A stretch of DNA of 54,166 nucleotides from a virus: positions 1 to 54,166 of IMG/VR virus record IMGVR_UViG_3300033149_001397, one strand, 5' to 3'. Under the pieces are notes generated by a model, which was not told the DNA's origin, did no database searches, and saw nothing but the letters and a program-made list of their open reading frames with translations. Each line of letters starts with the position of its first letter. Positions within the stretch are counted from its first letter, which is position 1. Both the position numbers and the translations under genes were made by a program. This document shows positions 16,564-25,846 of the stretch, in pieces.

Positions 16564-17144
16564 AACGCTACAAACTCAATCCCCACATCAATTTTATCCG
16601 GCACATCCGGCAATTCAACAAACCGTGGATAGTCCAGCGCCATCAAGTTTGAAATTGTCCTCGGCTCGTCGCCGTCACTGGTGCGCTCAAGGTCAAAAGC
16701 ATATCCGCTTTCAACTATCGTCCTCCACATGTTGAAGAAGGCCATGGTCGCATATTCCCACCGCACAATACCAATCCAGTTGCCAACAATTTCGTAGGAC
16801 TTTGATATCAGCGTGCGGCCGTTGGCGTCTTTTGACCTCATAACGTTTACCTCTTTTGCAATCTCGTAAATGCTCGCATCTTCCGCCCCGTCAGCACACT
16901 CATATTTCCATCTGTAATTTGCTTTTATTTCTCCGGTCTGCGTACTCGTAAACGTTATTGAGCAATTGGTACTCTGGTCGCCGTTGTTAAACGTGTATCC
17001 GGTGGTCTGTTCAACCCCGTCGATATACACAACCGGAGCCGGCGACGCCTGCGCATCTTTGCCCGTAAGATTAAACGTTAGTTGGTCGCCGCTATCTGTC
17101 GCAACCTCGCCGACCACCCTGACATAAAAAGCCCATTCAGCCAT
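16560..17144 (-). CDS. Putative distal tail protein (DUF2460-like position)
   Basis: A 194-residue protein between the tape measure and the tail-tip gene, where siphoviruses encode the distal tail or hub adaptor. It starts MAEWAFYVRVVGEVATDSGD and contains a central beta domain and a C-terminal part (NWIGIVRWEYATMAFFNMWR). Assignment rests mainly on position. It overlaps both neighbours by a few bases. Confidence 0.55.
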   Translation of the reverse strand: MAEWAFYVRVVGEVATDSGDQLTFNLTGKDAQASPAPVVYIDGVEQTTGYTFNNGDQSTNCSITFTSTQTGEIKANYRWKYECADGAEDASIYEIAKEVNVMRSKDANGRTLISKSYEIVGNWIGIVRWEYATMAFFNMWRTIVESGYAFDLERTSDGDEPRTISNLMALDYPRFVELPDVPDKIDVGIEFVAL

Positions 17145-17331
17145 TGTGCCTCACCTGCTCATCGCATCCGTTAAACATGCAATAGTAGTTATCGCCCATG
17201 ACAGCAAACCCCTCGTCAGCTTTGCAAAACACCCGCCCGCAGTGTTTGCAAGTCGCGTAATCCTCTTTACAAAATATCCGCTCATGGCCATCGCCCATCT
17301 CCTGCTCTGGATAGTGCTTGAATTTATCCAT
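17137..17331 (-). CDS. Small cysteine-rich putative zinc-binding protein
   Basis: A 64-residue protein with cysteines at CKEDYATCKHCGRVFC and a later pair (YYCMFNGC). It reads like a small zinc ribbon. It is wedged between the tape measure and distal tail genes with overlaps on both sides and preceded by AGGAGGACC, so it is translated. A zinc protein in the tail operon is unusual. Assembly chaperone or tail-tip metal site are possibilities. Confidence 0.7.
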   Translation of the reverse strand: MDKFKHYPEQEMGDGHERIFCKEDYATCKHCGRVFCKADEGFAVMGDNYYCMFNGCDEQVRHNG

Positions 17332-20300
17332 TGGTAAATCCGGTCCTCCTTGGCACGCCGCCAGAATTTGACCTGCTTATCTGTCCAACAAGACGCTGTG
17401 AAACCTCGGCGTCAAACATGCCGCCCGGCTTGACCTCAACCTCAACCTGTACGCGCGGCTCACCGAACCTTGCATTTGCGAAATCGCTTGATAGTCTGCC
17501 CGCCTCGTTACGCCCGCTGAATGCCGCCCGTGTAAACGCCTCAGAGCCACGCAACACATCGAGGCTGCCGCCCATCTGATTAATGCCCTGAAATTGCGGC
17601 AGCGCGGCAACGCCGGATTGTGGTGCGCCTCTGCCTTTTTTAAACAGACCCGACAACAGCATGGCCGCCCCGAGATACGGCCCGAATCCTCCGAGCATTC
17701 CACCCCCGCCACCAATGCCGCCAAGCAGACCGCCACCCTGTGCTATTCCTGCCGCCCGTGCCTGACCACCATAAACCCCCATGGCCATGGGTGCCATGAA
17801 GCTTGTTCCGAAATTGCCCGCCCCGGCAACACCGGCCCTCATGTTTCCAACGCCGCCCATTGCTGCCGCCATTGCAGATGCACGCGATGGCGCACCACCA
17901 CCACCACCACCAAAGATGCCGCCGAATATTCCAGCCCCCATTCCAGCCCCGGCCCCGCCAACGCCAAGTATCTCTGCTGCAAGCGCGTCCGCTGCGGCCT
18001 TTTTGATTTTGTTTTTCAGGTAGTCCGCAAGGCTGTCAACCGCCGCGCGCGGACCCTCGTCAAATCCCTTCTGTAATGCACTTGATGTGGCATTAAAGAC
18101 CTCATCGTGCCATCGCTTTGCTGCATCCTGTGCGGCTTTTGCGGCGTCGGCCTGTGACTTTTCAGCCTCTGCAACGCCGGCATAAAACTCAGCCTGCCGG
18201 AAGGAAAAGATATCTCCGGTTTCTTCTGCGCGTGTGCGATATAGCCTCTCAAGCTCTGCTGCCCTGCCGCTCACATCACCGCCGAACATCATAATGTTTC
18301 CATATTTCTTTTCAATGGCCGCAACCTGGTCGGCAAACCTCTTCCGCTGCTGCATCATTTCAAACTCTTCTTTTGATATGCCACGAATTGTTTGTAACAG
18401 CGACTCCGCTTCTGTGGTTGAGACACCGAGCATTTCGGCATACTGTGCAAGGCCCTCGTTGACAGCTCTGCGCAACGCAACCTCTTCCTCTGTTGTGGCC
18501 GCAAGCCCATATTCGAGTTTTGTTATTTTCCCGAGCAGCTCGGCAGCTTGTGCCTGGTGTCCCACGAGCCCGTTGTATGCAATGTCCATCTGCACGCCCA
18601 GGTCGTGGCTCCTGGACATGTGCTGTAACGCCTCCTGTGCGTCTTTTGATATCTGTGTTTGCAATCTCTGTATGTCGGCCATTGCCTGTTTGCGCTGCTC
18701 GAATGTAAGGTTCTGCGCGTTGGCAAGCCCCGAATAAATGTCAAACGTAGCCTGCAAAAGCGTGTTATCTTTCTCAAGTGTGTCAACACTTTGCTGCAAT
18801 AGGGCGTTGCTCTCTTTTAATTTGTTGTTCTGCTCGCCGGTGCTTCTCAGGTATTCTGAGTATGAGCTTTTTATTTGCTCGATGGCCTTCTGGCTTTCTT
18901 TCCACTGCTCTGCTTTGCCGGCCTCAAAGCCTCTCTGCTCTGCAGCTACAGCCTCGGCTTTCAAGTCTGCTATTTGTTTTGCGGCGGCCATTTCAGCAGC
19001 AGCACGCTCTGCCTTTAGTGAGCGCATCCGCTCTTCATGCTGTGTCTCCAGATTAAATAGCTGTTCCTCTCCCTGCTGCTTTAGCTCAAGGTATCGCAAG
19101 TCCTCTTCGTTTCCATCTTTTATTTGTGAGTTTACTTCGTTCCTCTTGGCAATTATTTTGTCTTGAAGCTCAAAGATTTGCTCTTGTGCAGCTCCGTTCT
19201 CTTTTGCATACTGGAGCGTCTTTGTTAACAGGTTTAACTCCGCGTGCGGCGAAAGCTTCTTCTGCCCGCCGAACTCTCTCTGGCGGTTTATGTTTTCGAT
19301 GTTTTTTAATTGGTTTTCTATTTCAACAGATATATCCTCTTGTGTTTTAAGCTGCTGTTTTGCAACCCTCTGCGCTTCCCGCCACTCCTGTATCTGCTGT
19401 TTTGGCGATTTAACACCGAACATACCTTCAACTGTTCCTGTTGGCTTCTCCGCTTCTTTTCTGATTTGCTGTGCCAAATCAAATATATTTTTAGTCTCTT
19501 TGTATGCTTTGAATACAACGCCAGCCGGACCACCAGCAAACGCGCGCCCATATTCATAACCTTTTTTTGCTCCTGTAACACCGGCATCAACAAGCGACCC
19601 GCCAATAGTGCCCTCTCCACCAGCGCCCTTTCGCACAATGTCTATCACAACTTCGAATTTTTCAGAAACACTCTCTCTGAGCTTCCCAAGCCATGCTACC
19701 GCCTCTGAAATATCAGTTGCAATATCGGCAAACGCTCCAGCCATTTCGGATAGTGACGGGATTAACAAATCAACAATGGATTTTTTTGTGTCTTCGATTG
19801 CGTTTTTAAATTTGTTTATTTGCTTCTCTGTTGTCATTCCCTGTTTTGCGAGGCCGCCGATTGTGTCTTTCATTTTGGCAATCATTTTTTCGGCTCGTTC
19901 AGCCTCTGTAAATGTTCGCCCCATCTGTTTTTCTTGCTTGTCAAGCTCGGCGCCATACTCGCGCAAAAACGGGAGCATTGTTTCAAGCGTTGCAGAATTG
20001 CCGCCATACGCCTCTGCAATTGCCTTTACTGCTGTTTTATTTCTAACCAGCCCTGTTTCCATTGCCGACAGCGTAACATCAAGCGCGTCAAATGCTGTGT
20101 CAAGATTGCCTGTTGCGTTCAGCAACATCGTGAACGTTTCGCCGACGTCCTCATCGCCAATGCCAGCAACATTCTGCATTTCGGCGCCAATAGCCTGGAC
20201 CTTTGCAACAACAGAATCAGACTCATAGCCGAACGTTTGTAGCGATAGCGCAAGTCGTTGCCACACGCTCTCCTGCTCAATTGCGCTACCGATAAAATTT

Positions 20301-20605
20301 TTGAAAACATTTATTACGCCAGATGCGGCTGCTGTTAGTGCGAGATATCCTGTTGACAGCGCCGTTATTCCTGCGGCCATCGAGGAAAATTTGCTTTTCA
20401 GGTTGCCGGAACTTGTGGCCAATTTTTGGCTTGATGCGGCCATCTTGTCTGTGGCGGCTTTCGCACCAGCCATCGATGCCTTTATTTGGTTTCCTGCCGT
20501 TCTCGCGTCTGTTCCGGCCTTTTTGAATTTGCTACTGACGCCCTTAAGCACATTGCCAGCGGCGTCTTTTGCGCGTATAATAATCGTTACATCTTTGTCA
20601 GTCAT
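17324..20605 (-). CDS. Tail tape measure protein
   Basis: A 1,093-residue protein, the longest helical protein of the tail block. It starts with a TP901-like opening (MTDKDVTIIIRAKDAAGNVL), has a hydrophobic segment around residues 80-105 (LSTGYLALTAAASGVINVF), long charged coiled coils from about 380 to 700, and a glycine/alanine/methionine-rich stretch near residues 870-960. By the usual rule of about 0.15 nm per residue, the tail would be near 160 nm. It follows the frameshifted chaperone pair directly: the upstream stop and its ATG are adjacent (TAAATG). Confidence 0.92.
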   Translation of the reverse strand: MTDKDVTIIIRAKDAAGNVLKGVSSKFKKAGTDARTAGNQIKASMAGAKAATDKMAASSQKLATSSGNLKSKFSSMAAGITALSTGYLALTAAASGVINVFKNFIGSAIEQESVWQRLALSLQTFGYESDSVVAKVQAIGAEMQNVAGIGDEDVGETFTMLLNATGNLDTAFDALDVTLSAMETGLVRNKTAVKAIAEAYGGNSATLETMLPFLREYGAELDKQEKQMGRTFTEAERAEKMIAKMKDTIGGLAKQGMTTEKQINKFKNAIEDTKKSIVDLLIPSLSEMAGAFADIATDISEAVAWLGKLRESVSEKFEVVIDIVRKGAGGEGTIGGSLVDAGVTGAKKGYEYGRAFAGGPAGVVFKAYKETKNIFDLAQQIRKEAEKPTGTVEGMFGVKSPKQQIQEWREAQRVAKQQLKTQEDISVEIENQLKNIENINRQREFGGQKKLSPHAELNLLTKTLQYAKENGAAQEQIFELQDKIIAKRNEVNSQIKDGNEEDLRYLELKQQGEEQLFNLETQHEERMRSLKAERAAAEMAAAKQIADLKAEAVAAEQRGFEAGKAEQWKESQKAIEQIKSSYSEYLRSTGEQNNKLKESNALLQQSVDTLEKDNTLLQATFDIYSGLANAQNLTFEQRKQAMADIQRLQTQISKDAQEALQHMSRSHDLGVQMDIAYNGLVGHQAQAAELLGKITKLEYGLAATTEEEVALRRAVNEGLAQYAEMLGVSTTEAESLLQTIRGISKEEFEMMQQRKRFADQVAAIEKKYGNIMMFGGDVSGRAAELERLYRTRAEETGDIFSFRQAEFYAGVAEAEKSQADAAKAAQDAAKRWHDEVFNATSSALQKGFDEGPRAAVDSLADYLKNKIKKAAADALAAEILGVGGAGAGMGAGIFGGIFGGGGGGAPSRASAMAAAMGGVGNMRAGVAGAGNFGTSFMAPMAMGVYGGQARAAGIAQGGGLLGGIGGGGGMLGGFGPYLGAAMLLSGLFKKGRGAPQSGVAALPQFQGINQMGGSLDVLRGSEAFTRAAFSGRNEAGRLSSDFANARFGEPRVQVEVEVKPGGMFDAEVSQRLVGQISRSNSGGVPRRTGFTNG

Positions 20606-21243
20606 TTACATCAGCCGCCTCCCGGGTATCCCCGCGTTCCTGCCAGACCGAAGTTCCTCAAGTCGTTGTCTCCGTTTAGCTTCTTTGCTTTTTTTGCTCA
20701 GATACTCAGAATAGATTATTATCTGCTTGATTGTAAGCTTTGATATCTGTTCGGGGGTCCACTGCAACCCCTCAATAAGTGAGCCGAACATGCCGCTAAA
20801 ATCTACTCCAGCATCATATTGTTTTTTTTTTGGCCGCTACGCTCTGCTTCCTTCCGCACCTTCTCGACAAACTCATCGAGCGGCATATCGTAGTTTGCAA
20901 CTATGACCGCGTTGAGAAAGCCTTCAAAATCTTTAACTCGCACAACACGCCACAGGTATTTCCGGCTGTAGTGCGGCAATCCAAGAGAGCCCTTGAGCCG
21001 CTGTAATAGTGTCGGAGTTGGGTTATAAAGCACCGACTGTAAAAAGGCTATCTGCCTTGTAGGTTCCTCCGGTCCCTGAAAGAACTCCGCGAGGATGTTG
21101 CGGAACTTTATTTGCTCGCCAAGCTGGAATGATTTCACAAACCATTCGTGGCCAAGCGAGTCACGAAAAGACTCCTGTCCGAATATCTGCTCAAGTGAGC
21201 GCTGCTCTCCGGGTCTCTTGGATCTTTTTGATATGTATCCCAT
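20606..21243 (-). CDS. Tail assembly chaperone GT-type fusion made by -1 frameshift
   Basis: The zero frame (20803-21243) contains CAA AAA AAA AAC near its end. This A AAA AAC heptamer (20827-20821) is a classical -1 slippery site inside a run of ten As. Slipping back one base after AAC gives Q-Y-D-A-G-V-D-F-S-G and joins the frame ending at 20606, which has its own ATG at 20791 but no good ribosome site. The product would be about 212 residues. This matches lambda G/GT and most siphoviruses, where the rare fusion loads the tail tube protein onto the tape measure. Confidence 0.85.
20803..21243 (-). CDS. Tail assembly chaperone (gpG-like)
   Basis: A 146-residue protein located between the tail tube and tape measure genes, the universal place of the tail assembly chaperone. 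It is charged and helical (LGHEWFVKSFQLGEQIKFRN) and ends MMLE after the slippery sequence. It is the main, unshifted product. No sequence family was recalled. The call rests on position, size and the frameshift site. Confidence 0.85.
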   Translation of the reverse strand: MGYISKRSKRPGEQRSLEQIFGQESFRDSLGHEWFVKSFQLGEQIKFRNILAEFFQGPEEPTRQIAFLQSVLYNPTPTLLQRLKGSLGLPHYSRKYLWRVVRVKDFEGFLNAVIVANYDMPLDEFVEKVRKEAERSGQKKNNMMLE

Positions 21244-21262
21244 ACCACCACACCTGTTGTTG

Positions 21263-22273
21263 TTACGGGTCAGGATACCCGCTCTGGCCGTTAACCAGCG
21301 TGACCGTCATCATTGCAGAGTTTGTGGTCGAATACTTTGTTACGAAATCAACATCCTGCATGATGCGGTCATCCGCGCCGGTAAGGTTCGGTTCGCCACC
21401 ACGCAACACGATTTCGTGGAAATCGAACTGACACCGATAATTGTAACTCGATGAGCCGATCTTGCCATACGTCGCGTCATACGCATCCGACATCACAATG
21501 TTGTAGGTCAAGTCCACAACGTTAACATAGTCGCGCGGAGCGGTCGCTGCCGCATGCCCCCAAATAAGGCGCATGATATCCATGTCGTCGAACTCAAGAC
21601 TAAATGTGCCGCTGCAGTCGAACTGGTGCGCGACAATCTTGCCGACATACCGCTGGTTGTTCAGCGTCATAACCGGTTCGAGCGCGTTGGTAATGTTGAT
21701 CTCAAGGTTTTCAAAGCTCGTATTGGCGACACTGTTCAGCGTTACGCTCGCATGGAATGGTAAGAACGGGTCCAGGGTTGTATAGCTCGGCGTCTGGATT
21801 GCCCCTTCTTTGACCGTCTGCGCCTGCAGGTTAACGCTCATCTCCATGATTTCATCCGGTGTTATTCCCATTGTGAACCCGTCGAACACGCAACCGAGAT
21901 AGTTGAATACCCCGGCCTCTGAATCCTTCTGAATTGTGAATGATGGAAGCGACCCGCTATCAATCGGAGTGAATACGTGCTGATATGCACCGCCGCCCAA
22001 ATCGGTTGTGGTCACCTGTCCGAAGATGCCCTTGAAAATCCAGCCGGTCAGGTCCTCGGGAAACAGCAAATAGTTGAAACTCCCGGATGCGGTTAAACTG
22101 GCCGGTAGGATCCGCTTGTTGCCACGGATGCCGCCGATTAATCTCGGTATGTGCAATGCGTTGTCGCTGGAAAGGTCAAGGTTTGAAATCTCGCCAAACA
22201 CATCAACAGTTGCCTCTGTGCCGAAGCTCGTTTCCTGCTTAAGCCCCATATGTCCTGCCATTGCTACTGACAT
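21263..22273 (-). CDS. Major tail tube protein
   Basis: A 336-residue beta-rich protein beginning MSVAMAGHMGLKQETSFGTE, the typical opening of siphovirus tail tube proteins. The first half reads as a tube domain (SGSFNYLLFPEDLTGWIFKG, YLGCVFDGFTMGITPDEIME). The C-terminal part may form an extra surface domain. GGGGAGGTGA precedes the ATG, next to a CCCC-CATC-GGGG hairpin that could modulate its translation. A tube of this size with no sheath gene supports a siphovirus. Confidence 0.85.
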   Translation of the reverse strand: MSVAMAGHMGLKQETSFGTEATVDVFGEISNLDLSSDNALHIPRLIGGIRGNKRILPASLTASGSFNYLLFPEDLTGWIFKGIFGQVTTTDLGGGAYQHVFTPIDSGSLPSFTIQKDSEAGVFNYLGCVFDGFTMGITPDEIMEMSVNLQAQTVKEGAIQTPSYTTLDPFLPFHASVTLNSVANTSFENLEINITNALEPVMTLNNQRYVGKIVAHQFDCSGTFSLEFDDMDIMRLIWGHAAATAPRDYVNVVDLTYNIVMSDAYDATYGKIGSSSYNYRCQFDFHEIVLRGGEPNLTGADDRIMQDVDFVTKYSTTNSAMMTVTLVNGQSGYPDP

Positions 22274-22346
22274 ATTATTTCACCTCCCCGATGGGGGATT
22301 GAAAAAAACGGTGTCCCGAAAGTGTGTGTGCGCGCGTGCGCATGGC

Positions 22347-22799
22347 TTACGGCTGTAGCCGTTTCTCTTTTCTGCGGCCTTCCAGCAATAACTCGCCGAC
22401 GAATATCCAATCAGCATCATCGTTGATTACGTCGGTCCGCACGCGCCGTACCGCTGCCGGTCTGGTAAACGCGCCGTCAAACATGCGCCCCCGGCAGAAG
22501 TGTCGCAGATCATCTGCGATATGCAATAGTCCCTTTGTTGTCGCATCCCCGAAATACGCAATCTCCGGGACTAAGTGCTTTGTTCCAAACTCGATATACA
22601 CAGTAAAAACAGACTCGTCGTTTCCAAGCCTGCCAATTGTTTGTGATGTTACAACATCCTCAACGCGGCCGATATTAATAAATGGAAACATCAGTCGCGT
22701 GGTCTCCCAGCCGCCCTTTGTAAACTGTTTAACCTGCGAGAATGTCGTATCCTTCACGGCGTATATTTCGTTGAAGATTTTGTCAATCGTGTCTCTCAT
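22347..22799 (-). CDS. Putative tail terminator/completion protein
   Basis: A 150-residue alpha/beta protein (MRDTIDKIFNEIYAV...) between the gpG-like head-tail protein and the tail tube gene. In siphoviruses and Mu-like heads this slot encodes the tail terminator (gpU-like) or Mu gp37. Its strands (ESVFTVYIEFGTK, DADWIFVGELLLEG) would fit that fold. Position-based call. Confidence 0.6.
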   Translation of the reverse strand: MRDTIDKIFNEIYAVKDTTFSQVKQFTKGGWETTRLMFPFINIGRVEDVVTSQTIGRLGNDESVFTVYIEFGTKHLVPEIAYFGDATTKGLLHIADDLRHFCRGRMFDGAFTRPAAVRRVRTDVINDDADWIFVGELLLEGRRKEKRLQP

Positions 22800-23219
22800 T
22801 TATTTCACCACGTTGTGCATTAGTATTTTTACGATTCGTGGGACATCCTCATCCTGAATCATGATGAACGGTCTTGCCACCATGTTGCGTGTTCCTGTCT
22901 GGTGATATTTGCCGTATGCAACGCTCGGGGCAATCGAAACAGCGTTTCCTGTGACACGCCATCCTATTGAGTTTTTCAGCGTACCGGTATCCATCAACGG
23001 CCTTGATGAGCCGCCCCTGCGCCGTGCAATTGTTGACGCCTTCAACGGCGCCCATCGCGTTGGTTGGCCACCAGCTTTAAAGTTTTTGTCAATACTGCCA
23101 ATCATGTAGCGGCCAATATCATCAAGGTTGCGCGGCATTTGTTTTTTTATCCTGTCGCGCAGCATGTCAATGGACTTGATTGCGGATTTATCGTCAACGC
23201 TGATTGATATCTCAAGCAT
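22800..23219 (-). CDS. Phage virion morphogenesis protein (Mu gpG-like)
   Basis: A 139-residue protein of the phage virion morphogenesis family. Typical elements are the helical N-terminus, WAPLKASTIARRR, LMDTGTLKNSIGWRV, VAYGKYHQTGTRN and a C-terminal RPFIMI. The family includes Mu gpG and phage P2 gpS-like tail-completion proteins. It is packed directly between the DUF1320-like and terminator-like genes. Confidence 0.88.
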   Translation of the reverse strand: MLEISISVDDKSAIKSIDMLRDRIKKQMPRNLDDIGRYMIGSIDKNFKAGGQPTRWAPLKASTIARRRGGSSRPLMDTGTLKNSIGWRVTGNAVSIAPSVAYGKYHQTGTRNMVARPFIMIQDEDVPRIVKILMHNVVK

Positions 23220-23222
23220 TTA

Positions 23223-23678
23223 TTACCAGTCCTCCATGGTACCCTCGTCACCGATTGTTACGCCGTCGGTTTTGCGCGTTATGGTAAACTCCCTGTCCTC
23301 GTCTTTCCTGTTTGACAGCATCAGCGGTTCTGTTGTGGTGTCCGCATCAAGCAACCCCGGGTTGTTTTCTATGATATCGTCTATGCGCTCCAGCGGCCCA
23401 TCACAAAAGCGCACAACCCAATCTGTTTTATTTGGTGCCTTCTGTATTGATAACCGCTTCAATACCTCGCAAACCGCAAGCTCATTTGCAATATCGTCTA
23501 TCTCTCCGGGTACTGTTGTAAGCGGAGTCGTGACAATAGATGATATCCGTCCGTCTATCGCGTTGGACGCCTTTGTCAAAAACCTGTTGATCATATCGGT
23601 CGTGATAAGCGACTCTGTGATCATGTCTCCATAATCCACAAGCATGTCCTGCACGCCCTGTATATTTCCGTATGCCAT
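23223..23678 (-). CDS. DUF1320-like head-tail connector (Mu gp36-like)
   Basis: A 151-residue protein. Its helical opening (GDMITESLITTDMINRFLTK), the DGRISSIV motif and IANELAVCEVLKRL match DUF1320, the Mu gp36 family of head-tail connectors. It is the first structural gene after the sugar cassette. The sugar cassette therefore separates it from the capsid genes it would normally follow. Confidence 0.82.
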   Translation of the reverse strand: MAYGNIQGVQDMLVDYGDMITESLITTDMINRFLTKASNAIDGRISSIVTTPLTTVPGEIDDIANELAVCEVLKRLSIQKAPNKTDWVVRFCDGPLERIDDIIENNPGLLDADTTTEPLMLSNRKDEDREFTITRKTDGVTIGDEGTMEDW

Positions 23679-23737
23679 AATCCATCACCTACCAATATTT
23701 TGACAGTCGCACATGGCAAATCATACCACGTGTTTCG

Positions 23738-24628
23738 TCACTGCGTGTTTGCCCTGAACCACTCAATCAGGTTTGAAATCCCGCGATCTATCTGGACAAT
23801 CGGCTTCCACCCCGTGTGTTTTTTTATCAGTGTTGTATCTGCTACAGAATGCAGCAGTTCGCCACTGCGCGGCTTTTCGTATACGCGCGGAAGCTTCGCT
23901 CCGTCCACGCAATCAAATATATCTGCGAGCATATTGATTGATATGTTGTTGCCGGTGCCGACCCCAACTGATTCGCCCACAAGACCGTCTGCATATAGCA
24001 CGTCGTGTATTGCGTGTGACAGGTCTGATACGCTGATAAAGTCCCGTGTCTGCTCACCGTCGCCGTATATCTTATAAGCTTTGAGTGTTCCGTTTGCAAT
24101 GCCGCGCGCCCATAGCGCGATTATGCTGCCCTTGTGCATGGACACAGGGCCATACACGTTTGCAAACCGCAGCGGTGTTATCCGCATTCCATAGGATTCG
24201 CAGTATGCCTGGCAGTATGATTCTGTTGCGGCTTTTGATGCGCCGTATGGCGATGATGCCTTGTCGGCACCCGCCGCGCACGACGAGGCAACAACCACGC
24301 GCATGTCCTTATTCTCTCTGCGCACAGCCTCAAGAACGGATATTGTCCCAAGCACATTTTCGTATGCGTTTATCCACGGGTTTTCCTTTGAGTCAACAAC
24401 CGATGTTTGCGCGGCCAGGTGTACTACCGCATCACATCCGTGTATTGCCGTGTCTATTATATCGTTGGTATGTATGTTCCCGGCGACAACAGACGCACCA
24501 AACGGCACGCCTCTCAACCCGCATACGTCGCCGGTGTCCAGCACCACAACCTCATGGCCAATTTCAAGCAGCACCCTGCAGAGATTGCTGCCTATAAACC
24601 CGGCGCCACCCGTTATCAATATTCTCAT
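23738..24628 (-). CDS. NAD-dependent sugar-nucleotide epimerase/dehydratase
   Basis: A 296-residue extended short-chain dehydrogenase. GGAGFIGSN (residues 7-15) is the NAD-binding glycine motif, HLAAQTSV the next conserved segment, and YGASK the catalytic Y-x3-K pair. RFANVYGP and DGEQTRDFISVSDL are typical of UDP-glucose/GlcNAc 4-epimerases and related enzymes. It starts in a four-base overlap with the SqdB-like gene, so the two are coupled. It probably supplies a second nucleotide sugar or isomerises the sulfosugar precursor. The exact substrate cannot be read from the sequence. Confidence 0.88.
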   Translation of the reverse strand: MRILITGGAGFIGSNLCRVLLEIGHEVVVLDTGDVCGLRGVPFGASVVAGNIHTNDIIDTAIHGCDAVVHLAAQTSVVDSKENPWINAYENVLGTISVLEAVRRENKDMRVVVASSCAAGADKASSPYGASKAATESYCQAYCESYGMRITPLRFANVYGPVSMHKGSIIALWARGIANGTLKAYKIYGDGEQTRDFISVSDLSHAIHDVLYADGLVGESVGVGTGNNISINMLADIFDCVDGAKLPRVYEKPRSGELLHSVADTTLIKKHTGWKPIVQIDRGISNLIEWFRANTQ

Positions 24629-25821
24629 TTTTCATCCTCCAATAGTTTTGACCGTCTGTGTTTTCCGTCCCACCGCGTTTGCGGGATTAATACATGCCGA
24701 AGCTTTTCAATCCTGTCTTTATATTGTGATAGATTTTGCAGCATGATTCGTATTTCGCCGCTGATATCCGTTGTTGGCTCGTATCCAATATCAAGCAGAT
24801 GTTTGTGGTCTGGATTATACCTGTGTTTCTCCGCCTCCATGCGCGGGTTTTCGTAGTGCTCAACAGATGCCCTCATTCCGAGGCTGTTCGCCTCTCGACA
24901 AACCATGTGCGCAAGCTCTGTCACGTTATACACGGCCTCGAACTGATTAAACACGCGGTATTCGCCTGCTGCCGGCGGGTTCTCGCACGTTAGTGTCAGG
25001 CACTGCATGGAGTCTTTCAGCGGGAGGAATCCGCGTCGCTGGCCACCAGCTCCATATACTGTCAATGGGTGGCCGATAATCGCAGACGCGCAGTAGCGAT
25101 TAATGGCCGTACCAAAGCATTCGTCAATATCAAACCGCGTCCGCATGTTTGGGTCGTCGCCCATTTCATCAATATGCGCGCCAAACACAACACCCTGCAT
25201 AATGTCTGTTGACCGCAGCCCCCAAATGCGACAAGCAAAACGTGCGTTTTCGCTGTCATGTACTTTCGACAAGTGGTAGAAGCTCCCGGCGTTGCGCGGG
25301 AATGGTGCGTTCTTCCAGACCCGGCCACGGTATTCGATATCAAAAAAACCCTCTGGAATGTCCACTGGCGGCGTGCCGTATTCGCCCATTGTGCCAAGCT
25401 TAACAAGGTGGGCATCCGGGCATACTGTTCGTATCGCCCACAATAGATTCAGCGACCCGAGGACATTGTTGCGCTGTGTCTCCGCTGACTTCCACTGGCC
25501 CATCATGGACCACGGCGCAGACGGTATTTCCGCAAGGTGAACGATTGCATCCGGGAGACAATCCATTAACACACTCTCAAGCTTTATGTATTCAAGCATA
25601 TCGCATTTATATATGTGGTGTCCCGGCCCGTATTTGTCCCTGAACGCCGCTATTCTGTCGTCAATATGGGCAATCTCTATTACGCTGTCTGAGCCCACGC
25701 CATGCACCATATCGCGCCGCAAGCCAATATCACAACCATAAACAGTATGCCCGCGCGCGGCAAGATACTGCGCCAGCGGCCACCCAAGATACCCATCAAT
25801 TCCAGCGATAAAGATTTTCAT
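24625..25821 (-). CDS. sqdB: UDP-sulfoquinovose synthase (SqdB/SQD1-like)
   Basis: A 398-residue member of the SqdB/SQD1/Agl3 family, which makes UDP-sulfoquinovose from UDP-glucose and sulfite with bound NAD. GIDGYLG (7-13) is the NAD motif. HLVKLGTMGEYGTP holds T144, and SFYHLSKVHDS holds Y182 and K186. These positions match the catalytic T/Y/K triad I recall for plant SQD1. IWGLRSTDIMQGVVFG and IGHPLTVYGAGGQRRGFLPL are strongly family-specific. It lies in the glycan cassette, overlapping the epimerase by four bases and 25 bp after the sulfotransferase. I know of no established role for SqdB in phages. Confidence 0.92.
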   Translation of the reverse strand: MKIFIAGIDGYLGWPLAQYLAARGHTVYGCDIGLRRDMVHGVGSDSVIEIAHIDDRIAAFRDKYGPGHHIYKCDMLEYIKLESVLMDCLPDAIVHLAEIPSAPWSMMGQWKSAETQRNNVLGSLNLLWAIRTVCPDAHLVKLGTMGEYGTPPVDIPEGFFDIEYRGRVWKNAPFPRNAGSFYHLSKVHDSENARFACRIWGLRSTDIMQGVVFGAHIDEMGDDPNMRTRFDIDECFGTAINRYCASAIIGHPLTVYGAGGQRRGFLPLKDSMQCLTLTCENPPAAGEYRVFNQFEAVYNVTELAHMVCREANSLGMRASVEHYENPRMEAEKHRYNPDHKHLLDIGYEPTTDISGEIRIMLQNLSQYKDRIEKLRHVLIPQTRWDGKHRRSKLLEDEK

Positions 25822-25846
25822 TGTTTGTCAATCTCCCGGTTTTGTT

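Noticed and set aside
19608-20228. Long plus-strand frames opposite the tape measure and terminase genes
   Set aside because: They are antisense shadows produced by the codon bias of the real genes and have no ribosome sites.
20606-20791. Independent 61-codon gene between chaperone and tape measure
   Set aside because: It has no good ribosome site of its own and fits exactly as the frameshifted extension of the chaperone.
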